Source of the DNA: Sphingomonas sp. DG1-23
Lineage (GTDB): Bacteria > Pseudomonadota > Alphaproteobacteria > Sphingomonadales > Sphingomonadaceae
Direction of reading: 5' to 3'
DNA length: 64,000 nucleotides
NCBI RefSeq assembly: GCF_030730875.1
Contig: NZ_JAVAMA010000016.1
Location: forward strand, 45,248 to 109,247
A model generated the notes under the pieces. That model worked only from the letters and a program-made list of their open reading frames with translations, had not been told where the DNA came from and did not search any database. Numbering within the stretch: position 1 is the first letter of the stretch; each line of letters begins with the position of its first letter. This document shows, one piece after another, positions 18,116 through 26,622 of this stretch. A program made the position numbers and the translations under genes.

Positions 18116-19702
18116 TCAGTCCTCGTCCTTCACCGCGCCGCGGCCCACCGGGACCGACAGCAATTGGTGAAGCTTCGAGCGGAACGCGCCGAGATCGCTT
18201 CCGGTCAGCTGGCGCATCGAGGTGAACGACACCGAACGCGGATTCACCGCACCGCCATTCTTGTAGAGTTCGTAATGGAGATGCGGCCCGGTCGACATGC
18301 CGGTGCTGCCCACCGCGCCGATCTGCTGCCCCTTGCGCACGCTCTGCCCGTTCCGGACGAGGATCCGGCTCAAATGGCCATAGCCGGTGCCGAACGCGCC
18401 GCCATGGTTGAGCTTGATGAAATTGCCATAGCCCGAGCTGCGCCCGGCGAACTGCACGACGCCGTCGGTCGCGGCATAGACCGGCGCGCCCCAAGGCGCG
18501 GCGATGTCGATGCCCTTGTGCATGCGGGTATAGCCGAGCAGGGGATGGCGGCGCATGCCGAAGCTCGAAGAGATGCGGCCGGCTGCGGGCATCGCCATCA
18601 TGCCGGTCTTGCTGCCCTTGCCGAGCCCATCGAACCATTCGGTCTTGCCGTTCGATTCCCACGGCATCATCTGGACCTTGTTGTCGCAGCCGCTGACACC
18701 CGCATAGAGCAGATTGCCGAGCTGGACCTCGCCGGTCGCGGCGCGCGCCTGCTTGACGATGATGTCGAACTTGCAGTCCGAACCGAGACGCGAGACCGGC
18801 ACGCGGGTGGCGAGCGTGCGGATGAAGGATTCGACCGCCTTGGCCGGGGCCCCGGCGGCACGCGCCGAACGGTAAAGACTCGATCCGATGGCCCCCTGCA
18901 CGCGCAGCGGCGTATGGTCGATCGCGATCGGAATCTGCTTGAGCGAAAGCTGGTTGCCGTTGCGCGCGACCTCGAGCTTGAGGTCGAACTTTGCGCGGAA
19001 CGCCATGTTCTGCAGCGGACGCGGCTGCGCCTTGTCGGTGCGGCGGCCCAAGGTGATGTCGAGCATCGTGCCCGGCTGAATGTCGTCGAACGCTACCGCC
19101 CTCGTGACCAATGCGCCGACCTGCTCGGCATCGACGGCGCCGACGCCCGAGCGGCGCAGCACGCTGAGCAGCGCGTCGCCCGAGGCGAGCTTGGCATCGA
19201 GGCTGATGATCGGGCGTTCAGGCGTGTCGGTCAGCGGCGAAACCAGCCGGGTCGCGGCAACGCGGTAACCAGTGGTTGCGCCGCTGGCGAGCGGGGTGAT
19301 GGCCTGCGCCCGCGCGGCATCCCATTCGGCACCGGTCAGCGCGGGCGCGACCGTCCCGTAGATCGGCGTCTCGAAACCGGGCGCCATCAGGAAGGTGAGC
19401 GCACACAGCCCGAAGCAGGTCGCGACGCCGCGATACCAGGTAAGCGTGCCGATGCGTGCGCCAAGATCGGGAGCGAGATCGAGATTGGCGAAGACCCGAC
19501 GCTTGAGCTTTGTGCTCAGCGCAGTTCCGGGCGCGGGCGGGAACGCAGACTTGACGCCTGCACCGCCCCCGAACTCCAGACCATGATCGTTACGCAGGAA
19601 CAAGGCGCGATGCCCCCCGAAAACCCCGTCGTCGAATGTGCCGCCACCCCCGGCGAACACCGAATCACTGTGGAAGAGAGCGTTTAAAGTCAAATTAAGC
19701 AC
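18116..19702 (-). CDS. M23 family metallopeptidase (peptidoglycan hydrolase)
   Basis: About 528 residues from a GTG at 19702; a TTG at 19768 would add 22 residues, and the start is uncertain. One membrane anchor (GVATCFGLCALTFLMAPGF) leaves the rest in the periplasm. The central region (DDIQPGTMLDITLGRR...) resembles the OapA/LysM-like domain of MepM-type enzymes. The C-terminal LytM domain has the zinc and catalytic set: H and D in MHKGIDIAAP (about 394-399), GYGHL, and HLH in GPHLHYEL (about 472). It cuts peptide crosslinks in murein or, as an inactive relative, activates amidases; all metal ligands are present, so activity is expected. It diverges from the helicase gene. Confidence 0.9.
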   Translation of the reverse strand: MLNLTLNALFHSDSVFAGGGGTFDDGVFGGHRALFLRNDHGLEFGGGAGVKSAFPPAPGTALSTKLKRRVFANLDLAPDLGARIGTLTWYRGVATCFGLCALTFLMAPGFETPIYGTVAPALTGAEWDAARAQAITPLASGATTGYRVAATRLVSPLTDTPERPIISLDAKLASGDALLSVLRRSGVGAVDAEQVGALVTRAVAFDDIQPGTMLDITLGRRTDKAQPRPLQNMAFRAKFDLKLEVARNGNQLSLKQIPIAIDHTPLRVQGAIGSSLYRSARAAGAPAKAVESFIRTLATRVPVSRLGSDCKFDIIVKQARAATGEVQLGNLLYAGVSGCDNKVQMMPWESNGKTEWFDGLGKGSKTGMMAMPAAGRISSSFGMRRHPLLGYTRMHKGIDIAAPWGAPVYAATDGVVQFAGRSSGYGNFIKLNHGGAFGTGYGHLSRILVRNGQSVRKGQQIGAVGSTGMSTGPHLHYELYKNGGAVNPRSVSFTSMRQLTGSDLGAFRSKLHQLLSVPVGRGAVKDED

Positions 19703-19841
19703 CCCGCTTCGTTCCCTTGCCTGCGGCGACCCGTGCAGGTGCCGGGATAAAGGGAAGGCCAGTCTCAAATCTCCCTATAAATCAACATGGTTAAGGAAGG
19801 TTCGCAATCAGGGGGTGTTGCTTAAGGGCTGACTCGGAACG

Positions 19842-22436
19842 ATGTTGGTTATCGACATGAGCCAGTTCGCGCGTTCGTCGGTCACTGCGGTGCTCGGCCC
19901 CACCAACACCGGCAAGACCCACCTCGCGGTCGAGCGGATGTGCGGCCATGCCAGCGGCATGATCGGCTTTCCGCTACGGCTGCTGGCGCGCGAGATCTAT
20001 GATCGCGTGGTCCGGATGAAGGGCGTCGAGCATGTCGGGCTGATCACCGGCGAGGAGAAGATCCTTCCGCCCAAGGCGAAATGGTTTCTCTGCACCGCCG
20101 AGAGCATGCCGCTCGGCGGAGGCGTGCTCGCCGGAGCAGCAAACACCATGCCGCGCGAGGTGGCGTTCGTCGGCCTCGACGAGGCGCAATTGGGCGCCGA
20201 CCCAGAACGCGGCCATGTCTTCACCGACCGGCTGCTGCGCGCGCGCGGCTATGCCGAGACGATGATCCTCGGATCAGACTCGTTGAAGCCGATGCTCAAG
20301 GCATTGGTTCCCGATGCCGAGATCATCGGCCGCCCGCGTTTTTCGACGCTGAGCTATGCCGGCGCCAAGAAGCTGTCGCGGCTGCCGCGCCGCTCGGCGA
20401 TCGTCGCTTTCTCCGCCGAGGAAGTGTACGCAGTGGCCGAGGCGCTCCGGCGCCTGCGCGGCGGCGCAGCGGTGGTGATGGGGGCGCTGTCCCCGCGCAC
20501 CCGGAATGCCCAGGTCGCGATGTTCCAGGCGGGGGAAGTCGATTATCTCGTCGCCACCGACGCGATCGGCATGGGGCTCAACATGGATGTGAATCATGTC
20601 GCCTTTGCCAGCCTCTCCAAATTCGACGGTCGCCGCCAGCGCCGCCTGACCGTGGCCGAGATGGCGCAGATCGCTGGTCGCGCCGGGCGCCACCAGAAGG
20701 ACGGAACGTTCGGCGCGCTGCACGACGAGGGTCCAAGCGCCTTCACGCCCGAGGAAGTGCTCGCGCTCGAGGCGCATCAGGTCCCCCGGCTCGAGCATCT
20801 CTATTGGCGCGAAGGCGAGCCCGATTTCGCCAGCATGGACGCTTTGGTCTCCAGCCTCGAGACCAGACCGCGCGCGGAGGTCTTGCGCGCCGCGCCCGAA
20901 GCGACTGATCTGGCGGTGCTCAAACGCCTCGCCGAAGAGGATTGGGTGCGCGCACGCGTCCGCTCGCCGAAGATGGTCGCACGGCTCTGGGCGGCGTGCG
21001 GACTCCCCGACTTTCGCAAGCTCGGGGTCGACCCGCATGCGCGCTTCGTCGGGCGGCTGTTCGGACACCTCTCCGAAGCCAGGGGCCATGTCCCGCACCA
21101 ATGGTTCGCCGACGAGATCGCCCGGCTCGACAATATGGGCGGCGATGTCGAGACGCTCGCCGGGCGGATCGCCGCGGCGCGCAGCTGGGCCTATATCGCG
21201 CACCGCGCCGACTGGCTGGAGGACCCGATCCACTGGGCCGAACGTACGCGCGCGATCGAGGAGAAGCTTTCGGACGCGCTCCACGCCAGTCTCACCCAGC
21301 GCTTCGTCGACAAGCGCACCACCGTGCTGCTCCGCCAGATCGGCGCCGACGCCTCGACCCTGCCGGTGACGATCGGGCCCGAGGGCGAAGTCAGCGTCGA
21401 GGAGCACCCGTTGGGCAAGCTCGAAGGGTTTCGCTTTACTGTGCAGGCCGAGGCGCGTGCCGCGGACAAGCGGATGCTGCTCGCGGCGGCAGAGAAAAGA
21501 CTGGCTGGGGAATTCCGCGCTCGTGGCGAAGCCTTGATCAACGCGGGTGATACCGAATTGGTCCTTGTTCCCCGGCGAGGGCCGGGGCCCAGCCTTGAAG
21601 GTGGCAATGCCGAGTCTGGGCCCCGGCCTTCGCCGGGGAACAACATGGTAGAATGGCGCGGGTCCGCGATTGCCGAACTCCGCTCGGGCCCGAACCTCGT
21701 CCGCCCCAAGATCAGCCTCGACCGCGCACTCGACATACTCGATCCCCAGACTCGCGCCGCGGTGCAGATCCGACTCGAAACCTGGTTTGCCGCGCAGATC
21801 GCCCGCCACCTCCCCGTCCTCGCCAAACTCGACGCCGCAAGCCGCGATCCTGCGGCAGGCAGTCCGCTTCGCGCGCTCGCCAACGCGTTGCTCGACGCCG
21901 GCGGGCTGCTCCCCCGCCGCGCAGCGGCGGCGCTGGTCGAGGGACTCGACGGCGATGCCCGCAAACGGCTGCGCACGATCGGAATCACGATCGGCACGCT
22001 GGATTTGTTCGCGCCCGCCTTGCTCAAGCCCGCCGCCGCGCGCTGGCGCCGCGCGCTGATAGGTCTCGCCGATGCGCCGCCCGAAGGTGCGTCGGTGATC
22101 GCGCGCAACGCGCCCGGCGCCGATCTGGCACACGGCTTCCGCCCGCTCGGCGCGCAGGCGGTGCGCGTCGATCTGGTCGAGCGCATCGCCCGGGCAGCGC
22201 ATGACGCGCGGCAGGGGCGCAAACCCTTCGCGCCGGATCCCGCGCTGGCCACTTCGATCGGCCTCACCCCCGAAACCCTGGCGCGGCTGATGGCGCAACT
22301 CGGCTTCAAGACCGCGAAGGCCCGCGACGGCGAACCGCAGCGCTGGATCTGGCAAGGCCTGACGCCCGTCGCGGCGCCTAAAGCCGCCCCGACCGACAAC
22401 GCCTTCGCGGCACTGGCAGGGCTGCGCGGTGGCTGA
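19842..22436 (+). CDS. Suv3-like superfamily 2 helicase
   Basis: An 864-residue SF2 helicase close to mitochondrial Suv3 RNA helicase. Motif I is GPTNTGKT (19-26), motif II DEAQ (113-116), motif VI QIAGRAGRHQ. The N-terminal 350 residues are well conserved; the C-terminal half carries a Suv3-type extension. Translation could also begin at Met6 (MSQFARSS). Residues ~575-601 (PRRGPGPSLEGGNAESGPRP within the segment) are encoded by an in-frame palindromic repeat and look foreign to the family. In mitochondria Suv3 works with PNPase in RNA decay; the bacterial role is little studied. The stop overlaps the S4 gene start by 8 bases. Confidence 0.88.
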   Translation: MLVIDMSQFARSSVTAVLGPTNTGKTHLAVERMCGHASGMIGFPLRLLAREIYDRVVRMKGVEHVGLITGEEKILPPKAKWFLCTAESMPLGGGVLAGAANTMPREVAFVGLDEAQLGADPERGHVFTDRLLRARGYAETMILGSDSLKPMLKALVPDAEIIGRPRFSTLSYAGAKKLSRLPRRSAIVAFSAEEVYAVAEALRRLRGGAAVVMGALSPRTRNAQVAMFQAGEVDYLVATDAIGMGLNMDVNHVAFASLSKFDGRRQRRLTVAEMAQIAGRAGRHQKDGTFGALHDEGPSAFTPEEVLALEAHQVPRLEHLYWREGEPDFASMDALVSSLETRPRAEVLRAAPEATDLAVLKRLAEEDWVRARVRSPKMVARLWAACGLPDFRKLGVDPHARFVGRLFGHLSEARGHVPHQWFADEIARLDNMGGDVETLAGRIAAARSWAYIAHRADWLEDPIHWAERTRAIEEKLSDALHASLTQRFVDKRTTVLLRQIGADASTLPVTIGPEGEVSVEEHPLGKLEGFRFTVQAEARAADKRMLLAAAEKRLAGEFRARGEALINAGDTELVLVPRRGPGPSLEGGNAESGPRPSPGNNMVEWRGSAIAELRSGPNLVRPKISLDRALDILDPQTRAAVQIRLETWFAAQIARHLPVLAKLDAASRDPAAGSPLRALANALLDAGGLLPRRAAAALVEGLDGDARKRLRTIGITIGTLDLFAPALLKPAAARWRRALIGLADAPPEGASVIARNAPGADLAHGFRPLGAQAVRVDLVERIARAAHDARQGRKPFAPDPALATSIGLTPETLARLMAQLGFKTAKARDGEPQRWIWQGLTPVAAPKAAPTDNAFAALAGLRGG
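21565..21643. repeat. Palindromic repeat inserted in frame within the helicase gene
   Basis: Arms 21565-21592 and 21616-21643 are reverse complements at 27 of 28 positions around a 23-base loop. The arm starts TTGTTCCCCGGCGAGGGCC, a sequence type common as an intergenic palindrome in sphingomonads. Here it is translated, adding about 26 residues (575-601) without breaking the frame. The flanks (DTELVL before, EWRGSAIAEL after) read as normal helicase sequence. Confidence 0.85.
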
Positions 22437-22737
22437 CAGCGAGGCCATCCGGCTCGACCGCTTCCTGTGGTTCGCCCGGCTCGCCAAGTCGCGCAGTGCC
22501 GCGCAGGCGATCGCCGAGAAGGGCACGCTACGACTCGACGGCCGGCGGATCGAGCGCTCGGCCGCCCCGGTCCGCATCGGCGCGATCATCGTCTTCCCGC
22601 TCTACGGCAAGGTCGTCGCGCTCCGCGTCGAGGCGCTGCCGAAGCGCCGGGGGCCGCCCGCCGAGGCAGCGCAGCTTTACACCCGGCTAGAAACCCACGT
22701 TCCCAGAAACGTTGACGCCGCAGAATCCGGGGCATAG
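22429..22737 (+). CDS. S4-domain RNA-binding protein (HslR-like)
   Basis: A 102-residue basic protein with an S4 RNA-binding domain at the N-terminus: IRLDRFLWFARLAKSRSAAQAIAEKGTLRLDGRRI is the classic S4 alpha-L motif. It is like E. coli Hsp15 (HslR), which recycles stalled 50S subunits carrying peptidyl-tRNA. It starts with GTG inside the end of the helicase gene (8-base overlap), so the two are co-translated; an RNA helicase with an RNA-binding partner is a sensible pairing. The last ~20 residues are variable. Confidence 0.88.
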   Translation: MADSEAIRLDRFLWFARLAKSRSAAQAIAEKGTLRLDGRRIERSAAPVRIGAIIVFPLYGKVVALRVEALPKRRGPPAEAAQLYTRLETHVPRNVDAAESGA

Positions 22738-22783
22738 CAGGGGCGCAAGTTCAGACTTTGCCGCTCGAGGGAGCCGACCTGCC

Positions 22784-23122
22784 ATGACCTATGTCGTCAC
22801 CGACGCCTGCATCCGGTGCAAGTACATGGACTGCGTCGAAGTGTGCCCGGTCGACTGTTTCTACGAAGGCGAGAACATGCTCGTCATCAATCCCAGCGAG
22901 TGCATCGATTGCGGCGTCTGCGAGCCAGAATGCCCCGCCGAGGCGATCCTTCCCGATACCGAGAACGGGCTGGAGAAGTGGCTCGAACTCAACAAGACCT
23001 ATTCCGAGGAATGGCCCAACATCACCCAAAAGGGCGACGTTCCCGCCGATGCCGACGCGTTGAAGAACGAGGAAGGCAAGTTCGAAAAGTATTTCTCCGC
23101 GACGCCCGGCACCGGAAGCTGA
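22784..23122 (+). CDS. fdxA: Seven-iron ferredoxin FdxA
   Basis: A 112-residue ferredoxin with the Cys pattern of the 7Fe family: C9, C17 and C50 for the 3Fe-4S cluster and C21, C40, C43, C46 for the 4Fe-4S cluster, by analogy with Azotobacter ferredoxin I. The C-terminal extension (LEKWLELNKTYSEEWPNITQ) is typical of the alphaproteobacterial FdxA group. It carries low-potential electrons in the cytoplasm; its partners are not identified. It is immediately upstream of carD, a neighbourhood seen in many alphaproteobacteria, but with a 249-base gap that probably holds the carD promoter. Confidence 0.95.
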   Translation: MTYVVTDACIRCKYMDCVEVCPVDCFYEGENMLVINPSECIDCGVCEPECPAEAILPDTENGLEKWLELNKTYSEEWPNITQKGDVPADADALKNEEGKFEKYFSATPGTGS

Positions 23123-23371
23123 TCCGGCGCGACTGCGCGCACGGCCTCGAAAAAATCTTCGCCGCAGTGCACATAAATGTACCGCGGCGATGACGCGCGG
23201 CTGGTAATTTTGTTGCAACCGTGTTAAATAGTCCGGGACGGAGGCGATGAATCGCCCTTCCGCCCGGAGAAGCATAGGTTGTTGTCCCGAACCGCCTGCC
23301 CGGCGCAGAACGCGCCAGGGTCGACGCCGCACCCGTTCGGGACCGGTTATTCACGGAAAGGTCTCTAGCCC

Positions 23372-23905
23372 ATGGCTGCCAAGGCGCTGTCCTTCGACGT
23401 CGGCGATTATGTCGTTTACCCCAAGCACGGCGTCGGCCGTGTCATCGAGCTGCAGAAACAGGAAATTGCGGGCATGCAGCTCGAGCTCTACGTGCTGCGC
23501 TTCGAAAAAGAGAAGATGACGCTGCGCGTTCCCACCAACAAGGCCGAGAGCGTCGGCATGCGCAAATTGTCGTCCGACAAGACTCTCCGCGAAGCGCTCG
23601 AGACGCTCAAGGGCAAGCCCAAGGTCAAGCGCACCATGTGGTCGCGCCGCGCGCAGGAATATGAGGCCAAGATCAATTCGGGCGACCTGGTGTCGATCGC
23701 CGAAGTGGTCCGCGATCTGTTCCGCGCCGACGATCAGCCCGAGCAGAGCTATTCGGAGCGTCAGATTTTCGAAGCCGCCGCGTCGCGTCTCGCCCGCGAG
23801 CTCGCCGCGATGGAAGAGGTCGACGAGCCGACCGCGCTCGAGAAGATCCTCGAGATCCTGCGCAAGGCCGCGGCGATCTGGAACAAGGACAAGGTTCCGG
23901 CCTGA
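23372..23905 (+). CDS. carD: CarD/CdnL family RNA polymerase-binding regulator
   Basis: A 177-residue protein. The N-terminal Tudor-like RNAP-interaction domain (about 7-65; FDVGDYVVYPKHGVGRVIEL is nearly invariant) binds the RNA polymerase beta subunit, and the helical C-terminus binds DNA near the -10 element. CarD/CdnL stabilises open complexes at many housekeeping promoters and in Caulobacter affects growth and metabolism. It is monocistronic: a long leader precedes it and a strong intrinsic terminator follows 28 bases after the stop. Confidence 0.94.
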   Translation: MAAKALSFDVGDYVVYPKHGVGRVIELQKQEIAGMQLELYVLRFEKEKMTLRVPTNKAESVGMRKLSSDKTLREALETLKGKPKVKRTMWSRRAQEYEAKINSGDLVSIAEVVRDLFRADDQPEQSYSERQIFEAAASRLARELAAMEEVDEPTALEKILEILRKAAAIWNKDKVPA

Positions 23906-23933
23906 CCAAGGCCGCAACTTTCTGAACTTCGGG

Positions 23934-23962
23934 AAGGGGTGGCTCGGCAACGGCCACCCCTT
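23934..23962 (+). terminator. Intrinsic terminator of carD
   Basis: A 10-bp perfect stem (AAGGGGTGGC / GCCACCCCTT) with a 9-base loop, followed by more T residues (TTCCTTTG). Confidence 0.88.
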
Positions 23963-23980
23963 TTCCTTTGTCCGTACATG

Positions 23981-24002
23981 GTGTATTGCATAACCAATAC
24001 AC
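23981..24002 (+). promoter_or_regulatory. 8-6-8 palindromic operator candidate before the DUF2807 pair
   Basis: GTGTATTG-CATAAC-CAATACAC is a perfect inverted repeat of 8-base arms with a 6-base spacer. It ends 17 bases before the ATG at 24020, right where a promoter or its repressor site would lie, and is AT-rich against a ~65% GC background. Its form resembles sites of GntR-family (YtrA-like) repressors. No such regulator gene is in the window, so the binder is unknown. Confidence 0.55.
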
Positions 24003-24019
24003 GAGTTCGGGAGAGGGAA

Positions 24020-24739
24020 ATGCGTATGTTGCTGATGGTCGCCTTGCTGCCGCTGGCCGCGTGCCAGTCGAACTGGGAGAAAAAGGGCGACGCCGCGCAG
24101 GCGAGCGGCAGCGGCGCCACGCGCAGCTACGCGGCCAGCGGCTTCACCGGAGTCGAATTGCGCGGCTCGGACGATGTCGACGTGAAGATCGGGCAGAGCT
24201 TCGCCGTAACTGCCGAGGGCGATCCCAAGGTGCTCGATCAGCTCGACATTCGTGTGGTGGGCGGCACGCTGCGCGTCGGCCGCAAGAACTCGAAGGACGG
24301 CTGGTTCGGCACTGATCACGGCGCGCGCATCCATGTCGTGATGCCCAGGCTCACCGCGGCTTCGGTGGGCGGATCGGGCAATCTCACCGCCGATCGCGGC
24401 GAAGGCGACTTTAGCGGCGCGGTTTCGGGATCGGGCAATCTTACCATCGCCAATCTCCGCGCCGGCGATGCCGACCTTTCCATCGCCGGATCCGGCGACA
24501 TGCGCGTCGCCGGCAGCGCCACGAAGCTTTCGGCATCGGTCGCCGGATCGGGCGACATGGACGCGAAACAGCTGACCGCGGCGAGCGCCGACGTCTCGAT
24601 CGCCGGATCGGGCAACGTCCTCGGCACGGTGAAGGGCCCGGCCTCGGTGTCGATCGTCGGATCGGGCGATGCCGAGCTCGGCGGCGGGGCCAAATGCTCG
24701 GTCAACGCGGTCGGCTCGGGCGAGGCGCGCTGCACCTAG
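24020..24739 (+). CDS. DUF2807 (GIN domain) lipoprotein
   Basis: A 239-residue predicted lipoprotein: leader MRMLLMVALLPLAAC with lipobox Cys15, then a DUF2807/GIN domain. The body is a series of short beta turns with recurrent SVAGSGDM / SIAGSGNV / SVGGSGNL units, about seven times between residues 115 and 235, indicating a right-handed beta-helix. The family is called 'putative autotransporter adhesin head' but is widespread in the envelope of many bacteria and its function is not known. GAGAGGG gives a good ribosome site. It leads a two-gene unit with a second DUF2807 gene. Confidence 0.85.
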   Translation: MRMLLMVALLPLAACQSNWEKKGDAAQASGSGATRSYAASGFTGVELRGSDDVDVKIGQSFAVTAEGDPKVLDQLDIRVVGGTLRVGRKNSKDGWFGTDHGARIHVVMPRLTAASVGGSGNLTADRGEGDFSGAVSGSGNLTIANLRAGDADLSIAGSGDMRVAGSATKLSASVAGSGDMDAKQLTAASADVSIAGSGNVLGTVKGPASVSIVGSGDAELGGGAKCSVNAVGSGEARCT

Positions 24740-24777
24740 GGCTTGTTTCGGCGGGCGCGGCGCGCGACTGTCCCGCG

Positions 24778-25464
24778 ATGCGCCCGCTGCTCCTCGTTCC
24801 GCTGTTCTTGCTCACCGCCGCCGCGCCCGCGCAGGAGCGGGGCTTCATGATCGGCGGCTTCGAGCGCTTGCGCGTCGATGGCGCGTTCGAAATCGAGGTC
24901 GTGGCCGGCGCGCCAGGCGCGACGGCATTCGGCGACCGCGTCGCGCTCGATCAGGTCACCGTGCGAAACAATGGCGACACTTTGGTGGTGAGCAGCGGCC
25001 CGCTTTCGCAGGCCGGCCGCAAGGGAACACCGCCGGCCTTGCGCATCGCCACCCGGTCGCTGCGCGGCGTGATCCTCAATGGCGGCGCCAAGGTCCGCGT
25101 GGCGGAAATGCGCGGCGCCCGCATCGAATTGCTGCAAACCGGAACGGGCACGCTCGACGTGGCCTCGATCCGCACCGACGATCTCAACGCCAGCCTCACC
25201 GGCACCGGCGCGATGACTTTGGCGGGAACTGCCGCGCGCGCGCGGATCCGCAATTACGGCGCGGGCTCGATCGACGCAGGCGGGCTCACCGCCGGCGATG
25301 CCAGCCTGACTTCGGAAAGCAGCGGCAATATCCGGATCGACGTGCGCTTCACGGCGCGCGCGACCGCGCTCGCCAGCGGCGGGATCGACATCACCGGCAA
25401 CCCCGAATGCACCTTGCGCGGCCCCGGGCCGATGGAATGCTCGGGAACGATCATCCGCCGTTAG
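24778..25464 (+). CDS. Second DUF2807 (GIN domain) exported protein
   Basis: A 228-residue paralogue of the preceding gene, 38 bases downstream. It has a cleavable signal peptide (MRPLLLVPLFLLTAAAPAQ) and no lipobox, so it is probably soluble in the periplasm, unlike its neighbour. The head-domain opening GFERLRVDGAFEIEVVAGAP and the repeated T-G-T-G / G-G-A strand turns (NGGAKVRVAEM, TGTGTLDVAS, TGTGAMTLAG) mark the same beta-helix. The tail contains two Cys (about 211 and 221). The stop codon overlaps the convergent pdeM stop by four bases. Confidence 0.83.
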   Translation: MRPLLLVPLFLLTAAAPAQERGFMIGGFERLRVDGAFEIEVVAGAPGATAFGDRVALDQVTVRNNGDTLVVSSGPLSQAGRKGTPPALRIATRSLRGVILNGGAKVRVAEMRGARIELLQTGTGTLDVASIRTDDLNASLTGTGAMTLAGTAARARIRNYGAGSIDAGGLTAGDASLTSESSGNIRIDVRFTARATALASGGIDITGNPECTLRGPGPMECSGTIIRR

Positions 25465-26123
25465 GCGGCGATCGGGAAACGCAGCAGCCGATCCTCGAGC
25501 GCGACCAGCGCCTGCGCGCCGCGGCCCACCGCGCGAACGATTTCGGGATGATGCGCGTCGAGCCCGCCGGTGAGCGACCCGAATGCCGGCAGGATCAGCT
25601 TGGTCGCCGTCGCGACGAAGCAGCGCCGAGCGACCTGGCGGCCGCGCACGCTGATCCGCAGCTTGGGATGAAAATGCCCCGACAATTCGGGTCGCGATTC
25701 GCCCGGCTCGGCTTCGTGGCGCAGCACCAGCCCGTCGACCTCCGCTTCCTCGAGAATCGTCCCGCCGCAATGATCGACCAGCAGCGAATCGTGATTACCG
25801 GTGATCCAGCGCCAGTCGAGCCGCGCGGTCAGCCCGGTCAGCAGTGCGCGGGCATCGGCGGGAAGCCGCTCACACCCTGCCGAATCGTGGAAGCTGTCAC
25901 CGAGACACCATAGCTCGGTCGCGCGGGTACGATCGGCGAGCGCGGTCAGTTCGGTAAGCGTCGCCAGCGAATCATAAGGCGGCAGCATCTGCCCCTTCAT
26001 CGCGAACCAACTGCCCTTCTCGAAATGCAGATCGGCGACGAGCAATGCATTGCGCGCAGGCCAATAAAGCGCGCCCTCGGCAAGCGCCTCGAAATCATGA
26101 CTGCCGAACGAAAGGGGAACCAT
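25461..26123 (-). CDS. pdeM: Ligase-associated DNA damage response endonuclease PdeM
   Basis: A 220-residue calcineurin-like metallophosphoesterase with the metal-binding blocks VADLHFEKG (D-x-H), GDSFHD, GNHD and SGHFHPK in order. The combination ADLHFEKGS ... GHFHPK is specific to PdeM, which in many bacteria is encoded with a DEXH helicase, an exonuclease and an ATP-dependent DNA ligase. None of those partners is in this window; on the chromosome they may be elsewhere. Predicted product: Mn-dependent phosphodiesterase in DNA repair. It overlaps the DUF2807 stop tail to tail. Confidence 0.88.
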   Translation of the reverse strand: MVPLSFGSHDFEALAEGALYWPARNALLVADLHFEKGSWFAMKGQMLPPYDSLATLTELTALADRTRATELWCLGDSFHDSAGCERLPADARALLTGLTARLDWRWITGNHDSLLVDHCGGTILEEAEVDGLVLRHEAEPGESRPELSGHFHPKLRISVRGRQVARRCFVATATKLILPAFGSLTGGLDAHHPEIVRAVGRGAQALVALEDRLLRFPIAA

Positions 26124-26190
26124 GAGCTCGGCTATCCGGCCACGCGGCCCCTGCTGTCAACTCCGCAAGCGCGTGCGCTGCAATGAAAAA

Positions 26191-26217
26191 GGGCGCCGGA
26201 GCCAAGCTCCGACGCCC
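26191..26217 (-). terminator. Intrinsic terminator of rpmI-rplT
   Basis: On the minus strand a 12-bp stem with one mismatch (GGGCGTCGGAGC / GCTCCGGCGCCC) and a 3-base loop is followed directly by TTTTTC, 25 bases after the rplT stop. Confidence 0.92.
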
Positions 26218-26241
26218 TCGATCTCGACTGCTTCAGGTCGC

Positions 26242-26607
26242 TTATGCGGCCTGGGGCAGCGCCGCTTTCGCCTGCGCGACGATGGCGCTGAACGCCTCGC
26301 CTTCGTGCATCGCGATGTCGGCAAGGACCTTCCGGTCGAGTTCGATGCCGGCGAGCTTGAGCCCGTGCATGAACTGCGAATAGGTCAGGCCCTCGGCGCG
26401 GACGCCCGCGTTGATGCGCTGGATCCACAGGCCACGGAAGGTCCGCTTCTTAACCTTGCGGTCGCGATACGCGTACTGGCCGGCCTTTTCGACCGCCTGC
26501 CGCGCGATGCGGATCGTGTTCTTGCGACGGCCGCGATAGCCCTTCGCCTGTTCGAGGATGTTCTTGTGCTTGGCGCGGGTGGTAACACCCCGTTTGACGC
26601 GTGCCAT
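26242..26607 (-). CDS. rplT: 50S ribosomal protein L20
   Basis: 121 residues, full length for the family: basic N-terminus MARVKRGVTTRAKHKNILEQ, then GLWIQRINAGVRAEGLTYSQ and the conserved C-terminal globular part (LAGIELDRKVLADIAMHE). L20 binds 23S rRNA early in 50S assembly and in several bacteria represses its own operon through an mRNA leader. It is second in the rpmI-rplT operon, with a 15-base gap. infC, the usual first gene, is not adjacent. Confidence 0.98.
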   Translation of the reverse strand: MARVKRGVTTRAKHKNILEQAKGYRGRRKNTIRIARQAVEKAGQYAYRDRKVKKRTFRGLWIQRINAGVRAEGLTYSQFMHGLKLAGIELDRKVLADIAMHEGEAFSAIVAQAKAALPQAA

Positions 26608-26622
26608 ATCTGCTGGCCTCCC

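Noticed and set aside
22738..22783. Metal-responsive operator in front of fdxA
   Set aside because: Only 46 bases, with no symmetric element resembling an Iscr/RirA or Fur site that I could defend.
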